Shown here: piece after piece, positions 1 through 5,315 of the stretch
Layout of the letters: the number at the start of each line of letters is the position of its first letter
Numbering within the stretch: position 1 is the stretch's first letter
Origin: an uncultured Collinsella sp.
GTDB taxonomy: Bacteria > Actinomycetota > Coriobacteriia > Coriobacteriales > Coriobacteriaceae
DNA length: 7,256 nt
Direction: 5' to 3'
Assembly: GCA_902478825.1 (NCBI GenBank)
Contig: CABSMK010000088.1
Location: 1-7,256, forward strand
Position numbers and translations under genes: made by a program
Notes under the pieces: generated by a model
Seen by the model: only the letters and a program-made list of their open reading frames with translations
Database searches by the model: none
What the model was told of the DNA's origin: nothing

Positions 1-143
1 AGACAGGCTATCTCGATTCCGCCAAGCGTGGTGAGGATGGCGCCGAGGCCATCGAGCGCGCGCTCGACTTTGCTGCCGGGTTTGCCTCGACCGTGTGCGG
101 TATGGAAGGTTCTTGGGGCCACGGAGCGCCAATCGTCGAATAG
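1..143 (+). CDS. C-terminal fragment of a probable PfkB-family sugar kinase
   Basis: An open frame with codons starting at base 3 runs to a TAG at 141-143 and gives 46 residues; the gene's start lies outside the window. The visible end reads GYLDSAKRG, then an Ala-rich helix (AIERALDFAAGFASTVC), then GMEGSWGHGAPIVE. An Ala-rich helix followed by a Gly-containing turn near the C-terminus is how PfkB/ribokinase-family kinases usually end. The GSWGHG tail recalls fructosamine-type kinases such as FrlD, which end in a similar aromatic-glycine motif. The Walker-like GAGD active-site motif that would settle the family is missing because the gene is cut. Assignment is by resemblance of a short tail only, so the substrate is unknown. 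The gene converges on the TatD-family gene, with an inverted-repeat element between them. Confidence 0.45.
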   Translation, partial: TGYLDSAKRGEDGAEAIERALDFAAGFASTVCGMEGSWGHGAPIVE

Positions 144-187
144 CCGAGCTGTCCCGGGGAGCTGTATTGGTGCCTTCCCGTGACTCG

Positions 188-416
188 GTGGTCAAAAAAG
201 CCAAATATGAGTACTGTGACTAATTTAGTCGCAGCAAAATCGACCCCTTCAGACGTGATTTGAGCGTTTGGAGGGGTTTAAGATTGCGAAAATGCAGGAT
301 GAGTGACTGTAAAAGTGTTAGTTAATGGACAATCGTAGATTATTCTGGTGGTCGGAAAGCTCAGAGTAATGTATCCATTTCGCTAGCAGTACTCATATTT
401 GACGTTTTTTGACCAC
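188..416. repeat. 229-bp element with long terminal inverted repeats (MITE-like)
   Basis: The ends are inverted copies of each other. Left arm 188-216 consists of GTGGTCAAAAAA, GCC and AAATATGAGTACTG. Right arm 387-416 consists of CAGTACTCATATTT, GACG and TTTTTTGACCAC. The outer 12 bases and inner 14 bases match exactly and only the 3/4-base centre differs. The 170 bases between the arms encode no credible protein. They hold a 13-base palindrome (GACTAATTTAGTC, 218-230) and a long hairpin (243-277). The element fills nearly all of the space between two convergent genes and its right edge is 5 bases from the TatD-family stop codon. Each arm carries a run of six A/T at its outer side, so the folded transcript of either strand would end in a U-tract and might act as a terminator. 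I see no clear target-site duplication and no transposase. A non-autonomous mobile element or a dispersed intergenic repeat is the best reading. Confidence 0.7.
243..277. other. Strong hairpin inside the inverted-repeat element
   Basis: Bases 243-255 (ACCCCTTCAGACG) pair with 265-277 (CGTTTGGAGGGGT). This makes a 13-bp stem with two G-T pairs and a 9-base loop (256-264). There is no T-run of terminator length directly after it. It may be a structural part of the mobile element or of an RNA transcribed from it; this is inferred from pairing alone. Confidence 0.5.
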
Positions 417-421
417 AGGGG

Positions 422-1204
422 TTAGCGAAGGCTAAAAACAGAGTGTGCATTCGCTAAAACCGCCGACTCAATATGCTTTGCGTCACAGTTTTTGAGTGAG
501 GCAATGCGCATCGAGGTCCTTGTGAGCGATCTGATGAGCGACTGTGCGCTTGTTTCTGTGTTTGGTTCGGCTGGTGCATCGGTCTCGAGCAGTAAACGAT
601 CGAGTGGAATCTGTCGTGCGTATTCGCGTCCTCGTTTAGATGCGAGCATGCGTTCGTTGACGGAAAAATAACAGCCCGCATTACGCGCGCGGACGAGTTC
701 GTCCGAAGTACCGCTAAACCAGTGGAAGATGATAACGGGGGAGTCGGGGTTTGGGATGAGTAGTCCATGCGATTCGAGGACGTCCAGTACGGCTCCTGCC
801 GAACGAACGGCGTGAATTGATATCACGCGCCCGGTAAGAGGATGCTGCACGAGCGCATCGCAGAGCCGGTTAAGTGCCTGTATTTGTAGCGGCTCACTTC
901 CAGCAAAGCGCGCGGAAAAGTCGAGTCCGACTTCGCCGATGTAGCGTTCTTGGGCAGCAACTTCGCAAAGCAGATTGACTTCGACAAAACCGCAGTGGCC
1001 ATCGGCGAGCCACCAGGGGTGAAGCCCAACGCCGGCGATGATACTTGGTTGGCGACAGGCGCGCTCGTTTGCGGCCGAAAAGTCGCGCGGATTGACGCCG
1101 CAGTCAAATAGACCCAAGCCCAGCGCCGTCGCCTCATCGGCAACGGCGTCCGGGTGAGCCATTAAATTAAGGTGGCAGTGTGCGTCAAATAACCGGGGCT
1201 CCAT
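422..1204 (-). CDS. TatD-family metal-dependent hydrolase (deoxyribonuclease-like)
   Basis: The 260-residue protein has the length and metal ligands of the TatD family of TIM-barrel amidohydrolases. These enzymes cleave DNA 3' ends and are also linked to D-aminoacyl and quality-control reactions; the substrate here is inferred. The visible ligands are H9 and H11 in DAHCHLN, E91 in GEVGLD, H131 in SIHAV, H161 in FHWFSG and D209 in LLETDAP. All are present, so the enzyme is probably active. No signal peptide is seen, so it is cytoplasmic. The ATG at 1204 is preceded by GGAG (1217-1214) with 9-base spacing. The gene starts 14 bases after the tcdA stop on the same strand, so the two are probably cotranscribed with this gene second. 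Its stop at 422-424 is next to the inverted-repeat element. The family contains several paralogues (TatD, YcfH, YjjV types), so no gene symbol is given. Confidence 0.9.
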   Translation of the reverse strand: MEPRLFDAHCHLNLMAHPDAVADEATALGLGLFDCGVNPRDFSAANERACRQPSIIAGVGLHPWWLADGHCGFVEVNLLCEVAAQERYIGEVGLDFSARFAGSEPLQIQALNRLCDALVQHPLTGRVISIHAVRSAGAVLDVLESHGLLIPNPDSPVIIFHWFSGTSDELVRARNAGCYFSVNERMLASKRGREYARQIPLDRLLLETDAPAEPNTETSAQSLIRSLTRTSMRIASLKNCDAKHIESAVLANAHSVFSLR

Positions 1205-1218
1205 CTCGGTGCGCTCCG

Positions 1219-2016
1219 CTAGTCCAGACGTTGGCCATCGGGGCGTACGCGCTCAGTGCCGCGGCCGCTGATCTGGCGGATAACCTCGCCGGCAATCATC
1301 TGGCCCATGATGGGCGGCATAAAGCTGGCGGTTCCCAGCTCGGTGCGCTCGTGGATGTTGGAAGGGTCGCGGGGCTGTGTCTTAACCGATTCCTCGCAGC
1401 TAAACAGTACATGCAGGCTCTTGATTCCGCGCTTCTTGCATTCTTTGCGCATGATGCGGCTCATGGGGTCACGTACCGTATCGAAAATGTCGGCAAAGCG
1501 GAGGCACTCGGGATGGAGCTTGTTAGCCCCGCCCATGGAGCTAACCAAACGAATGCCGTGGTCCTGAGCATATTTGGCAATGGTGAGCTTGGCCGAGATG
1601 GTGTCGATGGCGTCGACGACGTAGTCGAGCTTGCCGTCCATCTGCTCCAAAACGCTCGCGAAGAAATCATCGATGTTGTCGCTCAGCAGGTATTCGGTGC
1701 GCTTGATGACGGTAGCGGCGGGATTGATGTCGTGAATCATAGCCTCCATGACGTCGACTTTGCGCTTGCCGACGGTGCTGTGAAAGGCGATGGCCTGGCG
1801 ATTGATATTGCTGGGCGCGATGATGTCCTTATCCAGAATGACGAAATGACCGATGCCGCCGCGGGCGAGTGCCTCGCAGCAGTTGGAGCCCACGCCTCCG
1901 CAGCCGAGCACCAGCACCGTAGCATCGGCGAGCTTATCGAGTGCCTCGCGGCCCATGATAATCTCGAGCTTGGTGTCGCGTGTCTCGATGGGAGTTGCGG
2001 CTGTGGTTTCGGTCAT
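1219..2016 (-). CDS. tcdA: tRNA threonylcarbamoyladenosine dehydratase (TcdA/CsdL)
   Basis: This 265-residue protein belongs to the E1/ThiF/MoeB adenylating superfamily and matches TcdA in length and layout. TcdA uses ATP to cyclise t6A at position 37 of ANN-decoding tRNAs to ct6A, which strengthens decoding. The nucleotide-binding loop is GCGGVGSN (38-45), followed by the acidic strand LDKDIIAPSNINRQ (61-74) with the family's N-x-N-R-Q. GKRKVDVM (83-90) and DAIDT (135-139) are also in place. The C-terminal MPPIMGQMIAGEVIRQI (233-249) is the typical dimer and closing helix. No ubiquitin-like partner or rhodanese domain is attached. The ATG at 2016 follows GGAGG (2027-2023) with 6-base spacing, a good ribosome-binding site that fixes the start. 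It is the first gene of an operon with the TatD-family hydrolase. A 290-residue open frame lies antisense to it and is a shadow. Confidence 0.93.
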   Translation of the reverse strand: MTETTAATPIETRDTKLEIIMGREALDKLADATVLVLGCGGVGSNCCEALARGGIGHFVILDKDIIAPSNINRQAIAFHSTVGKRKVDVMEAMIHDINPAATVIKRTEYLLSDNIDDFFASVLEQMDGKLDYVVDAIDTISAKLTIAKYAQDHGIRLVSSMGGANKLHPECLRFADIFDTVRDPMSRIMRKECKKRGIKSLHVLFSCEESVKTQPRDPSNIHERTELGTASFMPPIMGQMIAGEVIRQISGRGTERVRPDGQRLD

Positions 2017-2060
2017 AGATATCCTCCGATGGGGAAGCGAATCGTGTTTTAGCTATCGTC

Positions 2061-2066
2061 ATTATA
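2061..2066 (-). promoter_or_regulatory. Candidate -10 box for the tcdA operon
   Basis: Read on the minus strand, the sequence is a perfect TATAAT, 45 bases upstream of the tcdA start and in the divergent intergenic region. No convincing -35 hexamer is seen at 16-18 bases spacing; the best alternatives are poor (TCGCAA, ATCGCA). The call therefore rests on the -10 box and its position only. Confidence 0.45.
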
Positions 2067-2122
2067 GGTAATCGCCCATAGGTTGCGATGGCGTTTGCTT
2101 TGATGTGGTTTGAAGCATTGCG

Positions 2123-2147
2123 ATTAGATAATTAGACAAACATCTAA
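2123..2147. promoter_or_regulatory. Putative ArsR-family operator
   Basis: TTAGA (2132-2136) and TCTAA (2143-2147) form an inverted repeat with a 6-base spacer. A second direct copy of ATTAGA lies just upstream at 2123-2128, so there may be two half-site registers. The repeat covers the -35 box of the ArsR/SdpI promoter. ArsR-family repressors bind AT-rich imperfect palindromes of this kind and often repress their own operon. Binding by the adjacent repressor is an inference from position. Confidence 0.5.
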
Positions 2148-2161
2148 ATATCGAGTATAGT
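2133..2161 (+). promoter_or_regulatory. Sigma-A type promoter of the ArsR/SdpI operon
   Basis: TAGACA at 2133-2138 and TATAGT at 2156-2161 are each one mismatch from the consensus TTGACA and TATAAT. The spacer is exactly 17 bases. The promoter ends about 35 bases upstream of the repressor start codon, so the leader is short. Its -35 box lies within the inverted repeat described separately, which suits repression by blocking RNA polymerase. Confidence 0.7.
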
Positions 2162-2185
2162 GTGCACGTCATGAGAGATGATGAG

Positions 2186-2191
2186 AGGAGG
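2186..2191 (+). promoter_or_regulatory. Ribosome-binding site that sets the ArsR-family start
   Basis: A perfect AGGAGG lies 4 bases before the ATG at 2196. In-frame ATGs at 2178 and 2181 lie upstream of this motif and have no comparable site. Starting there would add residues that sit before the family's normal N-terminus. The start at 2196 is therefore preferred. Confidence 0.75.
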
Positions 2192-2195
2192 TCTT

Positions 2196-2474
2196 ATGCC
2201 GGGAGAGGGTTTTAAGGCGCTTGCCGATCCAACGCGACGGCGCATTTTGGAGTTGCTGCGCGAGGGCAATTGCACGGCGGGGGAGCTTGCCGAGCATTTC
2301 GATATCAGTAAGCCGTCGCTGAGCCATCACTTGGCGACGCTCAAAAACGCCGGGTTGGTGACCGACGAGCGCCATGGCCAAAACATCGTATACAGCTTAA
2401 ACACCACCGTCATGCAGGATTTAATTGGCTGGTTTATGGGCTTTACAAACACTGAAGGTGATAAGGATGAATAA
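2196..2474 (+). CDS. ArsR-family autorepressor, SdpR-like
   Basis: The 92-residue protein is a compact winged helix-turn-helix regulator. FKALADPTRRRILELL (6-21) is the classic ArsR first-helix signature. ISKPSLSHHLATLKNAGLV (37-55) is the recognition helix, and DERHGQNIVYSLN (57-69) is the beta wing. It lacks the ELCVCDL-type metal-binding cysteines and has only one cysteine, C26, so it is unlikely to sense arsenic or similar metals. This matches the SdpR subgroup, which in Bacillus represses its own operon and is inactivated when the SdpI membrane protein captures it. The stop codon overlaps the start of the SdpI-like gene, so the two are translationally coupled. A good promoter with an overlapping inverted repeat lies just upstream. 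Function as autorepressor is inferred from family and context. Confidence 0.88.
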   Translation: MPGEGFKALADPTRRRILELLREGNCTAGELAEHFDISKPSLSHHLATLKNAGLVTDERHGQNIVYSLNTTVMQDLIGWFMGFTNTEGDKDE

Positions 2475-3171
2475 CGAAAACAAGGGCATTCACCCCACGG
2501 GGGTATCGTCGCGCGTGTGGATTGCGCTGGTCGCTCTGTGCGTCGCCAATGTCGTAGCGCACCTCATGGTGATGCCGAGCTTGCCTGCGCAGATTCCCAC
2601 GCACTGGGGCGCGAACGGCGCCGTCGACGGTTGGGGTCCTAGCTGGATGGCCTCCGCGCTCGGCGTGCTGCCTCTGGCGCTTCTCGCAATGTTCCGCATG
2701 GTGCCGCGCATCGACCCCAAAGGTGAGGCATATCGAACCTCGGGCAAGTTCTACCAGGGCTTCGTAATCGCCTTCACCTTGTTCATGTGCGCCATAAGCT
2801 GGCTGGGAGAGCTTACGGTCTGGGGCGTGGTGCCGGCGGTCGGTTCGGTTAACGTGCTGATTTCCGGTGTTGTCGGTTTGCTATTCATCGGCGTAGGCAA
2901 CTACTTGCCGCGTGTGAAGCAGAACTATACGCTCGGTATCAAGACACCTTGGGCGCTTGCCGATCCCGAGAACTGGCGCCGTACTCAGCGTTTTGGCGGC
3001 GCCTGCTTTATGGTGCTGGGTATTGGCCTGATTGTGATGGGCGTGGCAGGCAGCGTGCTTTCGAGTGAAGTCGTCGCCGCGGTGATTGCGGTTCTGGCGT
3101 TTGGTTCGGTTGGAGCCGTCTACGTCTACTCGTATCTGTTGTGGCGCAAATCGCAGCGAGCCGCTCGTTAA
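2467..3171 (+). CDS. SdpI-family integral membrane protein (DUF1648)
   Basis: The 234-residue protein appears to have about six membrane segments, near 16-37, 60-79, 96-118, 122-144, 178-198 and 202-224. The N-terminal part contains the DUF1648 pattern MPSLPAQIPTHWGANGAVDG (36-55), a short loop with a conserved P-x-H-W/F-G motif. The second half has the SdpI hallmark GVGNYLPRVKQNYTLGIKTP (142-161), followed by WALADPENWRRTQRFGG (162-178). In Bacillus, SdpI protects the cell from the SDP peptide toxin and sequesters the repressor SdpR at the membrane. The family is far wider than the toxin, so the true ligand here is unknown. The ATG at 2467 is chosen because GAAGG (2454-2458) precedes it. The frame is also open from 2425, but that would overlap the repressor by 50 bases. 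With this start the overlap is 8 bases. No SDP toxin gene lies nearby. Confidence 0.88.
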   Translation: MNNENKGIHPTGVSSRVWIALVALCVANVVAHLMVMPSLPAQIPTHWGANGAVDGWGPSWMASALGVLPLALLAMFRMVPRIDPKGEAYRTSGKFYQGFVIAFTLFMCAISWLGELTVWGVVPAVGSVNVLISGVVGLLFIGVGNYLPRVKQNYTLGIKTPWALADPENWRRTQRFGGACFMVLGIGLIVMGVAGSVLSSEVVAAVIAVLAFGSVGAVYVYSYLLWRKSQRAAR

Positions 3172-3237
3172 GGTTGCGGAAAACTAGCGTACGCAGTTCA
3201 TAGTATGTTCCGGGGGACTTTTCCCAGGTAGTATTAG

Positions 3238-3264
3238 GGGGTGTGGGCAACCATGCCCCTTTTT
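3238..3264 (+). terminator. Intrinsic terminator after the SdpI-like gene
   Basis: GGGGTGTGG (3238-3246) pairs with CCATGCCCC (3251-3259), including two G-T pairs, closing a GCAA tetraloop of the stable GNRA type. Five T residues follow (3260-3264). It sits about 67 bases after the SdpI-like stop and 91 bases before ettA. It probably ends the ArsR/SdpI transcript. A role as an attenuator in the ettA leader is possible but not shown by any competing pairing I could find. Confidence 0.75.
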
Positions 3265-3355
3265 CGTTACGTTTCAGAGCTGGTTCCCTCATTTCGTTTC
3301 CACTAAAGCGAATCAAGAATAGGGAAACAGCGGGTAGAAAGGATAGAACAGACAT

Positions 3356-5035
3356 ATGGCGGAGTTTATCTACCAGATGTATCAGGCTCGCAAGGCCCAT
3401 GGCGACAAGGTAATCCTTGACGACGTGACCCTGAGCTTCTACCCCGGTGCCAAGATCGGCGTCGTGGGTCCCAACGGCATGGGTAAGTCGACCCTGCTCA
3501 AGATTATGGCCGGCATCGAGGAGGTCTCCAACGGCGATGCCAGGCTCACCCCCGGCTACACTGTGGGTATCCTGCAGCAGGAGCCGCCGCTCGACGACGA
3601 CAAGACCGTCATCGAGAACGTGCGCATGGCGTTTGGCGAAATGATCGCCAAGGTCGATCGCTTCAATAAGATCGGCGAGGAGATGTGCGACCCGGATTGC
3701 GACATGGACGCCCTCATGGCCGAGATGGGCAAGCTCCAGGACGAGATCGACGCCGCCGACGGCTGGGATATCGATTCCAAGCTCGGCCAGGCCATGGACG
3801 CCCTGCAGCTGCCCGATTCCGACATGCCGGTCAACGTACTTTCCGGCGGCGAGCGCCGTCGCGTGGCCCTGTGCAAGCTGCTGCTCGAGGCTCCCGACCT
3901 GCTGCTGCTCGACGAGCCCACGAACCACCTGGACGCCGAGTCGATCCTGTGGCTCGAGCACTTCCTGCACAACTACCAGGGCGCGGTGCTTGCCGTCACG
4001 CACGATCGCTACTTCCTGGATAACGTTGCCGAGTGGATCTGCGAGGTCGACCGCGGCCACCTCTATCCCTACAAGGGCAACTACTCCACGTATTTGGAGA
4101 CCAAGGCCGCCCGTATCGAGGCGCAGGGCAACCGCGACGCCAAGCTCGCCAAGCGCATGGAGGCCGAGCTCGAGTGGGTACGCAGCTCGCCCAAGGCCCG
4201 CCAGGCCAAGAACAAGGCCCGTCTGGCTCGCTATGAGGAGATGGAGGCCGAGGCCCGCGCAAGCCAGAAACTCGACTGGACCGACATCCGCATCCCTGTG
4301 GGCCCGCGTCTGGGCAACAAGGTGCTCGAGGCCCATCACCTGCACAAGGAGTTCGATGGCCGTGTGCTCATCGACGACCTATCGTTCACCCTGCCGCGCA
4401 ACGGTATCGTGGGTGTCATCGGCCCCAACGGTGTGGGCAAGACCACGCTGTTCAAGACCATCGTGGGCCTGGAGCCGCTGACTTCGGGCGAGCTCGAGGT
4501 GGGCGAGACCGTCAAGATCTCCTATGTCGATCAGAACCGTTCCGGCATCGACCCCGATAAGAACCTGTGGGAGGTCGTCTCGGATGGCCTGGACCACATG
4601 ATGGTCGGTGAGACCGAGGTTCCGAGCCGTGCTTATGTGGCGAGCTTTGGCTTTAAAGGCCAGGACCAGCAGAAGCGCGCCGGTGTACTCTCCGGTGGCG
4701 AGCGCAACCGTCTGAACTTGGCGCTTACGCTCAAGCAGGGCGGCAACCTGCTGCTCCTCGACGAGCCCACGAATGACCTCGACGTCGAGACGCTGTCCTC
4801 GCTCGAGGCGGCGCTGCTCGAGTTCCCGGGCTGTTCGGTGGTCATTAGCCACGATCGTATGTTTCTGGACCGCGTCGCCACGCACATTCTGGCGTGGGAG
4901 GGCACCGACGAGAATCCGGGCAACTGGTATTGGTTTGAGGGCAACTTTGAGGCCTATCAGGCCAACCGCATCGAGCGCCTGGGCGAGGATGCAGCCCAGC
5001 CGCATCGTATCCACCGCAAGCTGACGCGCGACTAG
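3356..5035 (+). CDS. ettA: Energy-dependent translational throttle protein EttA (ABC-F ATPase)
   Basis: The 559-residue protein is a soluble ABC-F factor with two ATPase domains and no membrane segments, very close in length and sequence pattern to E. coli EttA (555 residues). EttA binds the ribosomal E site and gates entry into elongation according to the ATP/ADP ratio. Domain 1 has Walker A GPNGMGKST (38-46), signature LSGGE (162-166), Walker B LLLLDE with catalytic E187, and switch H216. Domain 2 has Walker A GPNGVGKTT (356-364), signature LSGGE (445-449), LLLLDE with E470, and switch H499. The arm insertion lies at about 95-140. The charged linker that contacts P-site tRNA is at about 245-305. 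All catalytic residues are intact. AAAGGA (3338-3343) lies 12 bases before the ATG. Two TAG stops are in tandem (5033-5038). It appears monocistronic, with terminators on both sides. Resistance-type ABC-F proteins are less likely because the N-terminus (MAEFIYQM) and linker are of EttA type. Confidence 0.96.
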   Translation: MAEFIYQMYQARKAHGDKVILDDVTLSFYPGAKIGVVGPNGMGKSTLLKIMAGIEEVSNGDARLTPGYTVGILQQEPPLDDDKTVIENVRMAFGEMIAKVDRFNKIGEEMCDPDCDMDALMAEMGKLQDEIDAADGWDIDSKLGQAMDALQLPDSDMPVNVLSGGERRRVALCKLLLEAPDLLLLDEPTNHLDAESILWLEHFLHNYQGAVLAVTHDRYFLDNVAEWICEVDRGHLYPYKGNYSTYLETKAARIEAQGNRDAKLAKRMEAELEWVRSSPKARQAKNKARLARYEEMEAEARASQKLDWTDIRIPVGPRLGNKVLEAHHLHKEFDGRVLIDDLSFTLPRNGIVGVIGPNGVGKTTLFKTIVGLEPLTSGELEVGETVKISYVDQNRSGIDPDKNLWEVVSDGLDHMMVGETEVPSRAYVASFGFKGQDQQKRAGVLSGGERNRLNLALTLKQGGNLLLLDEPTNDLDVETLSSLEAALLEFPGCSVVISHDRMFLDRVATHILAWEGTDENPGNWYWFEGNFEAYQANRIERLGEDAAQPHRIHRKLTRD

Positions 5036-5045
5036 TAGCAAGTAG

Positions 5046-5074
5046 AAGGGCCGCCACCAAGGGCGGCCTTTCTT
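5046..5074 (+). terminator. Intrinsic terminator of ettA
   Basis: AAGGGCCGCC (5046-5055) pairs with GGCGGCCTTT (5062-5071), a 10-bp stem with one G-T pair and a 6-base loop (ACCAAG). The T-rich tract TTTCTT (5069-5074) follows. It begins 10 bases after the ettA stop. Confidence 0.9.
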
Positions 5075-5315
5075 GTAGCGATTGCACTGCAGCTATGCCC
5101 TGGCTGCTGGTTTGATTCATAATCAAAGTCATCTCTTTGGGATTAAAGCCCGTTTTTGCTATGAGTGATTTTCTAATTCCGTTTAAAACGTAAAGACGCA
5201 TTGGGTTGCAAGGACATAAGCAAATCGAATTGAAATATAACCAGTGCTGTAACGTTACAAATAAGATTATAGAATAGGAGTACCTTATAAGTCGCTTCTC
5301 TAGAAAGAAGAACAT
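5075..5315. other. AT-rich gene-free leader region before the peptidase gene
   Basis: No credible coding frame is seen in these 241 bases. Composition drops sharply in GC after the ettA terminator and stays low through the next two genes. A perfect 7-bp hairpin with a 3-base loop lies at 5111-5127 (TTTGATT, CAT, AATCAAA), without a T-run. A short G3/C3 hairpin followed by GTTTTTG lies around 5139-5157 and is too weak to call a terminator. A 12-bp palindrome and a candidate -10 box occur near the right end and are listed separately. Confidence 0.5.
5248..5275 (+). promoter_or_regulatory. Probable promoter and operator of the peptidase-lipoprotein pair
   Basis: TGTAACGTTACA at 5248-5259 is a perfect 12-bp palindrome. 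TAGAAT at 5270-5275 (overlapping TATAGA at 5268-5273) is a likely -10 box about 41 bases before the peptidase ATG. The -35 position at 17 bases spacing falls on CTGTAA (5247-5252), inside the palindrome and a poor match to consensus. A weak -35 covered by a palindrome fits a regulated promoter, repressed or activated by a dimeric protein. The regulator is unknown and none is encoded next to it. Confidence 0.45.

Noticed and set aside
144..187. Possible terminator of the sugar-kinase fragment around AGCTGTCCCGGGGAGCT
   Set aside because: The pairing is imperfect and no T-run follows; the inverted-repeat element downstream is a more plausible terminator.
1180..2052. Open frame of 290 codons on the plus strand opposite tcdA
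   Set aside because: It is a mirror frame of a well-supported tcdA gene, with Ala/Asp/Gly-rich composition and no domain pattern.
3008..4345. Long open frame of 445 codons on the minus strand opposite ettA
   Set aside because: It is antisense to the highly conserved first half of EttA. It arises from the GC-rich codon bias, has a low-complexity Leu/Val/Gly composition and shows no recognisable motif.
5111..5157. Hairpin TTTGATT/AATCAAA and the nearby GGG/CCC with T-run, considered as a riboswitch, tRNA remnant or second terminator
   Set aside because: The stems are short and separate, no tRNA arms or known riboswitch core are seen, and the ettA terminator just upstream is sufficient.
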